DNA of 64,000 nt, taken from the NCBI GenBank assembly GCA_910588975.1, contig CAJUSE010000003.1:37173-101172 (forward strand), in the 5' to 3' direction. Source of the DNA: an uncultured Oscillospiraceae bacterium (GTDB taxonomy: Bacteria; Bacillota; Clostridia; Oscillospirales; Oscillospiraceae). Shown in pieces: positions 34,129 to 43,506 of this stretch. The notes beneath the pieces are model-generated. The model made no database searches. It saw only the letters and a list, made by a program, of their open reading frames with translations, and had not been told where the DNA came from. Each line of letters starts with the position of its first letter. Position 1 is the first letter of the stretch. Both the position numbers and the translations under genes were made by a program.

Positions 34129-36747
34129 TTACTTCGTCTCGATATAAACGCCCTTTTCGGCGCTCCAGTCCACGGTAAAGCCGATGGCCTGCCCCAGGTC
34201 ACGGAGCTTATAGTAGGTGTAGGCTCCGCCCTGGTCATCCTTCAGCATGATAGCCTCCAGGGCCGCCGGGGTCCCACTGACATTGGTGACGGCGGCAGAT
34301 GTCTCATAGGCCCGGTTGCCAGAATAGGGGGTGCTCATCTCACTGCCGTTGGCGGTGTAGCCCTTGCCCGGCTCGATGTTGATGGCGCCGTTCCAGCCCA
34401 CCTCGAACTGGCCGGGGGTGCCGTTCAGAGTGTAGGCCAGGTCCCGGAGCTTGATGTAGTTGGTGTCGTTGCCCTTGGCGTCCTTCAAGGCGTACATCTC
34501 AAACTTCACAGCCTTGCCGTCCACCGTCACGGTCTGGGTGGAGGCGTAGGCAAGCTGGGCGGGCTGAACGGGCTTTTCAGAGGCCACGGTGTCCGGCATG
34601 GTGCTGTTGAAATGGACATTGGCGGCGAGAACAAACTCTTTGCCATAATCGTCGATCTCAATGGCATTCCACTGTGCCTCGGTGCCGGCGAAGTAGATAT
34701 CCGTCAGGCTTTCGCATTCATCGAAGGCAAAGCTTTCGATACTGGTAATACCGGCAGGAAGGGCTACATACTTCAGATTTTCGCAGTGGGAGAAGGTAAA
34801 TTCCTTAATGGCGGTGATCTTGCTGGGAACCTCGATGCTGGTCAGGCCAAAGCAATTAGTGAAGACGCCTTTTCCAAGCTCGGTGACGCCGGCAGGAAGC
34901 TGGAGGCACTTGTTCGGCAGGGAGGTACAGGATTGGAACGCATGATCCCCAATGACGGTGACGCCTGCGGGGATGTTTATGCTGGTCAACGCTCTGTCGC
35001 CGGCAAAGGCGCTGCCTCCAATTTTGGTGACGCTTTCCGGAAGGATCACGCTGGTCAGGTTAGAGCAGGAGCCGAAGGCGGAATACGCGATCTCGGTGAT
35101 GCCGCCAGGGAGGACCACACGCTCCAGAGCGGAGCCGCAGAACGCAAAATTATCAATGGTGGCGACGCTTTCGGGAATGGTCACGCTCTTCAGATTTTTA
35201 CAGTTCATGAAGGCCTGAGACCCGATCTTTGTGACATGGTCGGGGATGACATAGCTGGTCAGCTCGTTGTTGTTACGGAACTTGTAATCCGGAATTTCGA
35301 TCATACTTCCTGGGAGTGTGGTGCCTTGGCTCAGGTTGGGGCACTCGGTGAAGGCGGTGCCGTCAACCGTGGTGATGCTGTCGGGAAGGTCGGCCTTTTT
35401 CAGGTTGGTACACTGAAAGAAGGCCAGCTTCCCGATGGTTTTGAGGCCCTCGTTGAAGGTCACGGTCTCCAGATTTTCACACTCCATAAAGGCCTGATCG
35501 CCAATGGAGGCCACGCTGCCCGGGATGGTGATCTCCTTCAGGCTGTGGCACCACATAAAGGCCAACTGCCCGATCTCGGGAACACCGTTGCCAAGGTTCA
35601 CATTCTTCAGGTTGGTACATTCATAAAATGCGCTCGTCCCCAAACTGGCATTGGCGATGGTCACGGTCTCCAGCCCGGTACAGCCCCTGAAGCACTGCTC
35701 TCTCAAAGTGGTGACATTGGCGGGGATGGTCACGCTGGTCAGCTTGGTACAATTGGAAAAGGCACTATGCCCGATCTCGGTGGTGCCCCGGGGGATCTCA
35801 ATGCTGGTCAGGCCGGTGGCACTGAAGGCGCCGTCACCGATAACAGTGAGGCTGTTGGGAATGTTGACCTTCGTCAGGTTAGTGCAGCCCTGGAAATACA
35901 CGCTGTTCACGCCCTCGGGGAGGATCACCTCGGTCAGGGTGGTGGAGCCGGGAATACTCACATCGGTCACCAGAGCGGGAACCGTCACCTTGGCGGGAGA
36001 CTCAAAGCCTTTGCGGAGCTTCATATGCGTAACGGGGGTGACGTTGTCGATCATGACATAGCCCTCCATATGGAATACTCCGTCGAGGTACTCCACAATG
36101 GACGAGCTTGTGTGATAGTTGGGTGCCATGTCCCACTCGCCCCATGTGGCGTCGAAAAACAGCCACTCGCCGTCCACCAAAGCGGCGTTCCATGCGTGGG
36201 CGCCTCCGGCGGCCCCTCCTACGATAAAGGCCACAGGGATCCCCGCAAGGGTGCCCATGAGCCAGCACAGGCGGGCGTAGCCCTCGCAGATGGCCTTTCT
36301 TTTCAGGTAAACGGCAAGGGGGTCTCCCGCACGGTAAAGGATTTCATTCTCCGCCTGTGTGATAGCTTCGCCGTTGCGCTTCTTGAGATAGTATTGATAG
36401 GCTTCATAGTCGTACTGCAGATTTTCCACCGTCCAGTCGTAGATGGCCTTCATCTTCTGGACGTCGCTGCCCTTGCCGGAGGTGAGCCTGCTGGTGAGGG
36501 CCACGATCTCCTGAAAGATGACCTCTTCACTTCTCTCGCCATCCCACGGTGCTCCTGTAAACCGTATCTCCCTTATCTGCTCCAGCGTGGTGGGCAGGGC
36601 GGGGCGCTGGAGGGTGTCGGGAAGCCGACTCAGAGCCTCGTGGCCGGTCAAGCCGCTCAGCTCGCTGGTCTTGGCCCCGAAGGCTGGGGTAACCAGAGTC
36701 AGGGCCATGGTCAATGTCAGAAAAAGGGTCAACATTCTTTTTTTCAT
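34129..36747 (-). CDS. Secreted transglutaminase-like / leucine-rich-repeat surface protein
   Basis: 872 residues. Signal peptide 1-25 (LFLTLTMALTLVTPAFGA). A transglutaminase-like domain (about 95-210) keeps the triad Cys154 (AICEGYARL), His184 (GAHAWN) and Asp199 (FFDATW). About 280-670 are BspA-type (LRR_5) repeats of roughly 23 residues, e.g. LTSVTIPANVTTLREQCFRG. The C-terminal 120 residues hold two copper-amine-oxidase-N-like units (YIKLRDLAYTLNGT, YYKLRDLGQAIGFTVDWS), a cell-surface stalk module. Probably an adhesin or host-glycoprotein-interacting protein; no LPXTG. Confidence 0.88.
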   Translation of the reverse strand: MKKRMLTLFLTLTMALTLVTPAFGAKTSELSGLTGHEALSRLPDTLQRPALPTTLEQIREIRFTGAPWDGERSEEVIFQEIVALTSRLTSGKGSDVQKMKAIYDWTVENLQYDYEAYQYYLKKRNGEAITQAENEILYRAGDPLAVYLKRKAICEGYARLCWLMGTLAGIPVAFIVGGAAGGAHAWNAALVDGEWLFFDATWGEWDMAPNYHTSSSIVEYLDGVFHMEGYVMIDNVTPVTHMKLRKGFESPAKVTVPALVTDVSIPGSTTLTEVILPEGVNSVYFQGCTNLTKVNIPNSLTVIGDGAFSATGLTSIEIPRGTTEIGHSAFSNCTKLTSVTIPANVTTLREQCFRGCTGLETVTIANASLGTSAFYECTNLKNVNLGNGVPEIGQLAFMWCHSLKEITIPGSVASIGDQAFMECENLETVTFNEGLKTIGKLAFFQCTNLKKADLPDSITTVDGTAFTECPNLSQGTTLPGSMIEIPDYKFRNNNELTSYVIPDHVTKIGSQAFMNCKNLKSVTIPESVATIDNFAFCGSALERVVLPGGITEIAYSAFGSCSNLTSVILPESVTKIGGSAFAGDRALTSINIPAGVTVIGDHAFQSCTSLPNKCLQLPAGVTELGKGVFTNCFGLTSIEVPSKITAIKEFTFSHCENLKYVALPAGITSIESFAFDECESLTDIYFAGTEAQWNAIEIDDYGKEFVLAANVHFNSTMPDTVASEKPVQPAQLAYASTQTVTVDGKAVKFEMYALKDAKGNDTNYIKLRDLAYTLNGTPGQFEVGWNGAINIEPGKGYTANGSEMSTPYSGNRAYETSAAVTNVSGTPAALEAIMLKDDQGGAYTYYKLRDLGQAIGFTVDWSAEKGVYIETK

Positions 36748-36802
36748 GGGTATCTCCTCCTGATTTCACTCTCAGCAGAGAAAATATTTCGCTGTCCTAT
36801 CC

Positions 36803-36831
36803 ACTTTACCATATTTTCGGATGGTATGCAA
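36803..36831 (-). promoter_or_regulatory. Promoter of the surface-protein gene
   Basis: Minus strand TTGCAT (36826-36831), 17 bases, TAAAGT (36803-36808). Confidence 0.55.
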
Positions 36832-36861
36832 GGGACAAGGTCTTTGCTAAAATCGTTGGCA

Positions 36862-38358
36862 TCAGGTCCTTGACAGGCGATGGTAAAGCTCCGTCTCATG
36901 CCGGAGCTTTTCTGCCAACTCCGGAGTAAAGGCCCCCGGCAACGCCCGCCACTGCCAATTTTCACCCAGGGTGGAGGGGGTGTTCATCCGCCCCTCGCTC
37001 CCCAACTCCAGCAGATCCTGGGCCGTGACCACCGCCAGATCGGCCGCCGAGGCCCAGGCCCCCCGCATAAGCCCCCAGGAGAGCCCCTCCTCCCCTGTCA
37101 GCTTCAAATATTCCTCCGCATACTTCCGGTCCTCCGGGGCACAGCTCTCCAGCCAGCCCAGGGCGGTGTCGTTGTCGTGGGTGCCCACATAGACCACACA
37201 GTTGCGGGGATATGTATGGGGCAGGTAATTGCTCTCCTCCCGGCTGTCAAATGCGAATTGGAGCACCTTCATGCCGGGAAAGCCCGTGTCCCGCAGCAGC
37301 TGGTGGACACCCTCGGTGAGAAAACCCAGATCCTCGGCAACGATGGGCTGCCTGCCCAGAGCGTGCTCTACCGCCCGGAACAGCTCCATACCCGGGCCGG
37401 GCTTCCAGCGGCCGTTGTGGGCAGTCTCCTCCCCGTAGGGGATAGCGTAATAGGCCTCAAAGCCACGAAAATGGTCAATACGCAGCAGGTCATAGGCCCC
37501 CCGCTGCCGGCGGATGCGCTCGATCCACCAGCCGTAGCCCTCCCCCGCCATCCTGTCCCAGTCAAAGAGGGGGTTGCCCCAGAGCTGGCCATCGGCCGAA
37601 AAGGCGTCGGGGGGAACGCCGGCCACCTCCACAGGCAGCAGCTCATCATCCAGCTGGAACTGCTCGGGCCGGGACCAGACGTCGGCCGAATCCAGGGCCA
37701 CATAGATGGGCAGGTCGCCAACGAAGTGGACCCCCCGGCCGTTGGCATACTCCTTCAGGGCCCGCCACTGGTGGAAAAAGAGGTACTGAAGGCCCTGCCA
37801 AAAGGCGATCTCGCCAGCCAGCTCCTGCCGGACGGCGGCCAGAGCGGCAGGCTCCCGAAAACGCAGGGGCTGGGGCCACTGCCACCAGGGCTCCCCCCCA
37901 TTTGTCTCCTTTAGGGCCATAAAAAGGGCGTAGTCCGGCAGCCAGGTGCCATTGGTGGCCAGAAAGATGGTGTAGTCCTCCGGCAATTTGGCCAGCAGCC
38001 GCCCCACCGCCAGCCGCAGCACGGGAAAGCGCCGCCGATACAGCAGACCGTAGTCCACCCGGGAGGGATCATCCCCCCAATCCAGGGCCTGATACTCCTC
38101 CGGCTTCAAAAGCTCCTCTCCCGCCAGCAGGTCCAGGTCGATGAGATAGGGGTTGCCGGCAAAGGTGGAAAAGCTCTGATAGGGGGAATCTCCATAGCCG
38201 GTAGGTCCCATGGGCAGCACCTGCCAGTATCGCTGCCCACCCCGGGCCAGAAAGTCCGCAAAGTCAAAGGCCGCCTGCCCCATGGTCCCCACGCCGTAGG
38301 GGGAAGGCAGGCTGGTCAGGTGCATCAAAACGCCGCTGGCTCGCATATATCCATCCAT
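36862..38358 (-). CDS. malQ: 4-alpha-glucanotransferase
   Basis: 498 residues, GH77. Catalytic nucleophile Asp295 (RIDHFRGF), acid/base Glu342 (AEDLG), and GTHDND (392-397) holding the transition-state Asp. N-terminal SGVLMHLTSLPSPYGVGTMG is standard. Moves glucan chains between malto-oligosaccharides in starch or glycogen use. It starts eight bases after the methyltransferase stop; an ATG 12 bases inside is an alternative start. Confidence 0.96.
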   Translation of the reverse strand: MDGYMRASGVLMHLTSLPSPYGVGTMGQAAFDFADFLARGGQRYWQVLPMGPTGYGDSPYQSFSTFAGNPYLIDLDLLAGEELLKPEEYQALDWGDDPSRVDYGLLYRRRFPVLRLAVGRLLAKLPEDYTIFLATNGTWLPDYALFMALKETNGGEPWWQWPQPLRFREPAALAAVRQELAGEIAFWQGLQYLFFHQWRALKEYANGRGVHFVGDLPIYVALDSADVWSRPEQFQLDDELLPVEVAGVPPDAFSADGQLWGNPLFDWDRMAGEGYGWWIERIRRQRGAYDLLRIDHFRGFEAYYAIPYGEETAHNGRWKPGPGMELFRAVEHALGRQPIVAEDLGFLTEGVHQLLRDTGFPGMKVLQFAFDSREESNYLPHTYPRNCVVYVGTHDNDTALGWLESCAPEDRKYAEEYLKLTGEEGLSWGLMRGAWASAADLAVVTAQDLLELGSEGRMNTPSTLGENWQWRALPGAFTPELAEKLRHETELYHRLSRT

Positions 38359-38366
38359 CCCGTCCG

Positions 38367-39137
38367 TCAGATTTCCGGCCGCCTGGCCAGATAGAGGTCT
38401 ATGGTGTCGTAGATCCGGATCTCCCCGCCGATGGCGTCCAGCTCCCGGGCCATGTCCGCCTCAAAGGCGGCCCGCCACTCCTTCGGCATGGCCCGGTGGT
38501 CTGAATAGGTCCCGATCAATCCCAGATATTCCGCCGTTTTCAGCCGCCGCACCCGGTGAAACAGGTGGCTTTCCACCCTTTCAAAGCCGGCCTCCCGCAG
38601 GGCCCTCACTGTCGGCTCACAGTCGACCTCGGAAAATTCCACGGGGCCGGGCTCTCCCGGTCGATATTTTCGGTAGACCCGCTCGTTGGCCTGGTTGCTC
38701 TCATCCTCCGGCCGCCCGGGGCAGGGATGGTTGCGGAAAATGGCCGCCGTCCCGCCGGGCCGCAGGGCGGCAAAAACCTTGCGGTAGCTTTCAGGCGCCG
38801 GGAGCCAGTGGAAGGCGGTGGCGGAATAGATAAGGTCGGCAGGGACCTCCCCTTGCCAGTCCATGAAGTCTCCCCGGACCACACACAGCCGCTCGGCGGG
38901 GTATTTTTGCCTCAAAAAGGCGGCCAGCCGGTCCCCCAGCTCCACCGCCGTCACCTGACAGCCCAAATCCAGCACAGGCCCTGTGGCCTGCCCCGTCCCC
39001 GGGCCGATCTCCACTGCCCGGCTCCCCGGCCCCACCCCGGCGTATGCCCGGATGGTCTCGAAAACCTCCGCCGGATACCCCGGCCGATAGCGGTCGTAGT
39101 TCTCCTCGTCCCGGTTAAAGATCTCCCGCAGCGCCAT
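38367..39137 (-). CDS. SAM-dependent methyltransferase
   Basis: 256 residues from the ATG at 39137 (GGTGGAGAG upstream). Class I fold: motif I AVEIGPGTGQAT, then VTAVELGDRLAAFLRQK, and LIYSATAFHWLPAPESYRKV, the type 11/25 pattern. Substrate unknown. Co-transcribed with malQ. Confidence 0.9.
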   Translation of the reverse strand: MALREIFNRDEENYDRYRPGYPAEVFETIRAYAGVGPGSRAVEIGPGTGQATGPVLDLGCQVTAVELGDRLAAFLRQKYPAERLCVVRGDFMDWQGEVPADLIYSATAFHWLPAPESYRKVFAALRPGGTAAIFRNHPCPGRPEDESNQANERVYRKYRPGEPGPVEFSEVDCEPTVRALREAGFERVESHLFHRVRRLKTAEYLGLIGTYSDHRAMPKEWRAAFEADMARELDAIGGEIRIYDTIDLYLARRPEI

Positions 39138-39226
39138 CTCTCCACCCCCTTTGTCCACATTGCCTATTGGCTTGATTGTATCATGCCGGGTTCGAAAATT
39201 CAACCGGCCCTCCTTCTTTTTGGGCA

Positions 39227-39255
39227 TTGACGAAAGGGCAGAGATATGCTATACT
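39227..39255 (+). promoter_or_regulatory. Promoter of tRNA-Thr
   Basis: TTGACG (39227-39232), 17 bases, TATACT (39250-39255), about 70 bases before the tRNA. Confidence 0.75.
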
Positions 39256-39326
39256 CTCATGGTTAGCGCCGATGTAATCGGTATCGGCTGTAGAGCATCA
39301 CTTCCCTAAGGCAAAAAACAAAATAC

Positions 39327-39402
39327 GCTACTGTGGCTCAGTTGGTAGAGCAGCTGATTCGTAATCAGCAGGTCGCCGGTTCAAGTCCGGCCAGTAGCTC
39401 CA
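39327..39402 (+). tRNA. tRNA-Thr (anticodon CGT)
   Basis: 76 bases including an encoded CCA. Acceptor arms GCTACTG / CAGTAGC, D-arm GCTCAGTTGGTAGAGC, anticodon arm GCTGA-TTCGTAA-TCAGC giving CGT (reads ACG), T-arm GCCGGTTCAAGTCCGGC. All four stems pair. Confidence 0.97.
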
Positions 39403-39407
39403 TATGA

Positions 39408-39457
39408 AATACTCCCGCTTTTCGAACTTTTTTATCGAAATGCGGGAGTATTGTTTT
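39408..39457 (+). terminator. Terminator after tRNA-Thr
   Basis: AATACTCCCGC / GCGGGAGTATT with an inner TTCGA/TCGAA stem, then GTTTT. Confidence 0.75.
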
Positions 39458-39539
39458 GGGAAAGCCCCGCTACAGCAAGGCTTCCTACATTTTACGATTA
39501 AGCAGTAGAGTTTGAAAATTTCAATTCTTGTGAAGTTAT

Positions 39540-40790
39540 ATTTTTATCGCCCCGCCCCATTTAGACACAACTTTTTTATAAAACAGATTGATGTGCTTCC
39601 TCAAATGCCACTGGTGTCCTATAATTCAGCGTTTGATGGGGACGCACCTCATTGTAAAACAAAATGTACTCCTCCACACTTTTGATAAAATGCCTCTCCG
39701 AAACATATTCACGGCGATAGGCTTCTTCCCGCTTGAATGAGGAGAAAAAGCTTTCTGATACGGCATTATCACAGGGCCGCCCACTGGCAGAAAAAGACTG
39801 CTTCACACCGCATTGTTTCAAAAGTGATGTGAATGCCTTTGATGTGTATTGCCTTCCCCGATCGCTATGAAAAGTCAAGGCCCCTGGTCTCCCCCGATTC
39901 TCATAGGCTCTTCTGAATGTTGTAGTAACCAGATTTGTGCTGGCGTTCCGGGACACACGGTAGCCTACGATTTTGCGAAAAAAAGGTCAATAATCACGCA
40001 AAAGTAAACCCAATAATCCTTAATTTTAAAGTATGTAAAATCACTAACCCATATCTGGTTGGATTGATCTGCTGTGAATTGGCGTTTCAGCATATTTTCT
40101 TTCTTCCGTTGCTGTTGCTTTTTATATAGCTTTTTTGCATCCGTACGAACACTATATAGACCCAATTCTTGCATGATAGCAGAGATTCGCTTAGCGGCTA
40201 CATGAATACCGTTTTGAGCCAAAACAATGCGTATCTTTTCGGCACCATATCTCTGCTGGCTGTCATCAAAAGCCTGTTGAACCGCCAGCATAAGTTTTGC
40301 CTGCTCATCCTGATATTTGGTACGATCTGCCCGGCGAAAAATATGGTTATAGAAAGTGCCTCGGGCCACGCCCAGGGCATCACAAAGTTCATGGACACTG
40401 TATGGATTATCTGGCCGATTATATAGCTTTTCCAATGTAGCAAGTTTTTGCTGTAGTGGAATAGCAGTTAAGTAGCCGCTGGACCGAATAATCTCCATCT
40501 CGTGCCCCAGTTTTTGGAGCCGTCGGGAGATGGCGTCAAACTCTTTTGGGGTATAAGTTCGCTCTGGCGTTTTTATGGTGCAATACTTCTTGCGCCATTG
40601 GTAAAGGGTGCCCAAGGAAATATGTAGCTCCTTGCTCAACGACTGGAGCGCTTCTCCTTTTTCGTAGCGACGAATGATTTTGATTTTGAACTCAGTGGGA
40701 TATGCGATAGGCATAGGCTCAACTCCTTTATTTGGTTATACATCTAATTATAAGCAAATTATTTCAAAAGCCCAGTAGGTGTTGAGCAAA
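39540..40790 (-). mobile_element. IS3-family insertion sequence (approximate ends)
   Basis: AT-rich relative to the flanks and carrying an IS3-type transposase. The left end probably lies near GCCCCATTTAGACACAAC (39555-39572), a usual IS3 terminus type. I could not match a right inverted repeat or a target duplication, so the ends are estimates. Confidence 0.65.
39576..40714 (-). pseudogene. IS3-family transposase, split by a frameshift in a T7 run
   Basis: Part 1 (40714-39965) has an N-terminal HTH (YPTEFKIKIIRRYEKGEALQ, LGTLYQWRKKY), an HTH_21 region and the first catalytic Asp (WVSDFTYF); it stops just after VIIDLF. Part 2 (39956-39576), one frame over, carries the second Asp (HSDRGRQYTS) and the Glu (DNAVSESFFSSFKRE). 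The break is at seven As on plus (39978-39984). A minus-one slip at that run restores DLFFRKIVGYRVSRN. Either a decayed copy or slippage-dependent; IS3 frameshifts normally lie earlier, between orfA and orfB. Confidence 0.85.
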
Positions 40791-41061
40791 TGCTATGATA
40801 TAATGCAATTAAAGGACAAGTGGTTACTACAGAGAAACCTACTATCCAATCAAAAACACGAACCTGAGAAGGAATCAAAAGATGATTTAAAAAGGCATAA
40901 ATGGTCAGCGTAAAAGCCTTTAAAATTCTATGCAATCAATTTTTTGAAAATTGATATCAAGGCCGCAGTGCATGGGCTTTCTACAGAGTCGAATTTGTGA
41001 TATGATAAATATAATAAGGATAAGTTCTTCATATTTCTATTACAGAACAGGATGAGATCGC
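40715..41061. other. AT-rich intergenic stretch
   Basis: No gene supported. Contains a hairpin ATCAATTTT/AAATTGAT near 40935-40960 and a -10-like TATAAT about 50 bases before the next gene. Confidence 0.5.
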
Positions 41062-41913
41062 ATGGAGTTTGAAAATGACCTTGCACCCGAAAACGATAAC
41101 CAAACTATACGCCAGATGAACAAAAAATTCATAGAAAGAAATCCGGAATGTCAACAACTCATAAAAAATCTAAGAGAAATTGAACAATTTCTTGGTGATT
41201 TTGGATTTCTAACATTTGGACGGGACTTTGTTCTTGGAGCTTCTGCCCTCTTTTCTCTCAACCGTATTATTACATCGTTAGAGTTGACCATAGGAAGTAT
41301 CATTGCATGTTGCGAATGTGCTTGTATTGCAGATGCTAATACACTTTTGCGTAAGTACCGAGATGACCTGTTTTTCTATCTTTATATTTCAGTTTATAAT
41401 AGTTTTGATAGAAATTCCGAAAAAGCAAAAGCGATGGAGAAGCGAATTTCAAAATGGGTAAGTAACAACTTAAAAAATTTTGCAATTAGTGATGTATTAA
41501 AGGCAATTGCATCTGCACCTCAACTCGAGAATGCTGTTTTAAAATATAATCTAAAAGCAAGCTTTCAAAAAATGGGTAATAGTCTTAATAATTATGTTCA
41601 CAGTAATGGATATACCTATTACAATCGCAATGTGAATACTTATAAAGAAACCGAAGTGGCAATTGAGTTGAAGAATCTTGTAAAGAACACACAGTATATG
41701 ACGGTGGTTTTTCTTCTGTTGTTGATTCTCTGTTCTCCCCTATCAGTAATGGCGGAAGATTATATTGATTACCTTGACTTTGGTGTTCCACCTCCAAAAC
41801 ATTCTCAGTATTGGGTCGCACCTTTTGTTGAACGCTTTGTCAAGGAAAATATATCACTTATTGATCCTAACTGCATTGACTACCTTCGCGAAAACACAAT
41901 GATGCAATTCTAA
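41062..41913 (+). CDS. AT-rich orphan protein, possible HEPN-like fold
   Basis: 283 residues, mostly helical and much more AT-rich than the rest of the window, so probably acquired. One hydrophobic segment near 237-255 (VVFLLLLILCSPLSVM). The stretch SLNNYVHSNGYTYYN follows long helices (LLRKYRDDLFFYLYISV), a pattern seen in HEPN-like and abortive-infection proteins, but the R-x4-6-H motif is not clear. No partner gene. Function unknown; a defence role is only a guess from the setting. Confidence 0.65.
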   Translation: MEFENDLAPENDNQTIRQMNKKFIERNPECQQLIKNLREIEQFLGDFGFLTFGRDFVLGASALFSLNRIITSLELTIGSIIACCECACIADANTLLRKYRDDLFFYLYISVYNSFDRNSEKAKAMEKRISKWVSNNLKNFAISDVLKAIASAPQLENAVLKYNLKASFQKMGNSLNNYVHSNGYTYYNRNVNTYKETEVAIELKNLVKNTQYMTVVFLLLLILCSPLSVMAEDYIDYLDFGVPPPKHSQYWVAPFVERFVKENISLIDPNCIDYLRENTMMQF

Positions 41914-42064
41914 ACAAGTTTCACTAAGGTTGGAATTCTGGGGTGTCACTGGTAAGTGTGCGTTTGACAGTAAGCAGAATTACTTCCACTTTAGCGAACT
42001 GCCCCTGTATCCGACACCTAATACTCTATGTCCAAGTGCGGCATCTATTTTGTCTGGGTGTTAC
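41914..42064. other. Intergenic stretch
   Basis: No gene or repeat recognised. No copy of the tRNA-Thr 3' end is present here. Confidence 0.5.
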
Positions 42065-42097
42065 AACGCCCTCCCGGAATTCCGGGAGGGCGTTTTT
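42065..42097. terminator. Bidirectional terminator
   Basis: 30-base perfect palindrome (arms AACGCCCTCCCGG) followed by a T-run. Confidence 0.9.
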
Positions 42098-42141
42098 TCA
42101 TGCTCCGCTTTCCGCAAGGGGTGCTTGCTGCCCGCCGCTCC

Positions 42142-43029
42142 TCAGTCTGAATACTCAAAGCTGGCCCCGGCATCTGTATGGCAAAACAGCAGCTCCTCCC
42201 CCTGCCAGAAGGTGTACCGCACTGTTGCGCAGAGGCTTTCATGGATGATCCGGTCCATATCCCCCTCCACCGGGGCCCGGAGGGGCCGCTTCCGCTCCTC
42301 CAGCAGCTCCACTGTCAGCCGGTACCTCCCCTGCCGGATCTCCGCTCCGGCGGCCGACCATTTTTTGATCCTGGCCCCCCGATAGGTCGCCAGACGGTAC
42401 TCCCGCCCCCGGTAGAGTATCCCGCAGATGCACCCGGTAAAGCCGCCCACCGGCATGGGAACAGTGGCCACCGCCAGCATGATGCTCCCCCCTTCCCTTC
42501 CTCGCCAAAGGCATTGGCTCCAAAGGTAGGCATCGGGAAAGGACCGCCCCCGGTCCGTCTCCACGTATCCCATTCCCTCCGAAAAGTCATACCGCTCTCC
42601 ATTCAGAACAAGCTCCCCCTCCAGCCTATGCCCCATACTGAGCACTCCGTGGGCGCACTGCATGCCCCCGAAGAAACGGAAGGGCCCCATAATATCCGAT
42701 GAAAGGGGGTGAAACGGCCCATAGCGAAGCCTTCCCTGAAGTGTCAGCCCCTCCCTTTGGATGTCCACCTTCACTCCATCCACCCCAAAGTGGGACCCGT
42801 CCAGAGCAATTCTGCCCGGCTCCTGCCCAATTCGGACCTGCGTCCAGGGGTATTCCAGCCACCAAGCCCCCCTCTCCCCGATCACCTGAAGGGAAGCCCC
42901 ATAGCGGCCCTTCGAGTCCACATGGACCGCCGGGATCAAAGCCAGAGTTTTCCCCTCCCGGGTCTGGTGCTTCAGATACCACCCCTCAAAATAAGACCTT
43001 TTCTTCCCTTCCCCATGGAAAAACTTCAT
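42142..43029 (-). CDS. Tocopherol cyclase-like protein
   Basis: 295 residues from the ATG at 43029 (GGAGGAG upstream). Begins KFFHGEGKKRSYFEGWYLKH and contains GPFHPLSSDIMGPFRFFGGMQ, ERYDFSEGMGYVETDRGRSF and YLWSQC, the tocopherol cyclase-like family signature. In plants the family closes the chromanol ring; bacterial members in anaerobes have no known substrate. Cytosolic. Confidence 0.85.
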   Translation of the reverse strand: MKFFHGEGKKRSYFEGWYLKHQTREGKTLALIPAVHVDSKGRYGASLQVIGERGAWWLEYPWTQVRIGQEPGRIALDGSHFGVDGVKVDIQREGLTLQGRLRYGPFHPLSSDIMGPFRFFGGMQCAHGVLSMGHRLEGELVLNGERYDFSEGMGYVETDRGRSFPDAYLWSQCLWRGREGGSIMLAVATVPMPVGGFTGCICGILYRGREYRLATYRGARIKKWSAAGAEIRQGRYRLTVELLEERKRPLRAPVEGDMDRIIHESLCATVRYTFWQGEELLFCHTDAGASFEYSD

Positions 43030-43208
43030 CCCGGCTCTCCTCCTGCTGTTCAAGCGATTTTCCCTATTATGCCCATCCCCTCCCCTGTCCAGCCGTGCAA
43101 ACCGGAGACCTTCCAAGCCCCGCCAATGGCAAAAGATCCGGCCGCAGCCCTGTCAAGGCCAAAAGTGCCACAGAAGCCCCATTTTATTTTTCCAAAATCA
43201 AGATTTAT

Positions 43209-43237
43209 TTCACAAAATGCAAGAAATATGTTATACT
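43209..43237 (+). promoter_or_regulatory. Promoter of the HTH/membrane pair
   Basis: TTCACA (43209-43214), 17 bases, TATACT (43232-43237). Confidence 0.65.
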
Positions 43238-43275
43238 CATAGTTGTCCGGCATCAGATGTCAGGGAGGTGCGCCG

Positions 43276-43506
43276 ATGGCAAGCAAGGACAGGTACAGCT
43301 TTGACAGTAAGATCCACGTTTACCGGGCGACCAGGCGGATGACCCAGCAGGAGCTGGCCGATCTGGTCGGCGTATCCCGGCAAACCATCATGCAGCTTGA
43401 GCGAAACCGTTACAATCCGTCCCTGCTGCTGGCTTACAGCATTGCAAAGGTATTTGACGTCACCATTGAGGACCTGTTTGATTTCACAGAGGGGGAGCAG
43501 CCATGA
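43276..43506 (+). CDS. Xre-family HTH regulator
   Basis: 76 residues from the ATG at 43276 (GGGAGGTG upstream). YRATRRMTQQELADLVGVSR, then QTIMQLERNRYNPSLLLAYS: a YozG-type minimal HTH. Overlaps the next gene by four bases, so regulator and membrane protein are coupled. Confidence 0.9.
   Translation: MASKDRYSFDSKIHVYRATRRMTQQELADLVGVSRQTIMQLERNRYNPSLLLAYSIAKVFDVTIEDLFDFTEGEQP

Noticed and set aside
41914..42064. Second attachment site matching the tRNA-Thr 3' end
   Set aside because: I looked for the T-arm and acceptor sequence after the AT-rich patch and found none.
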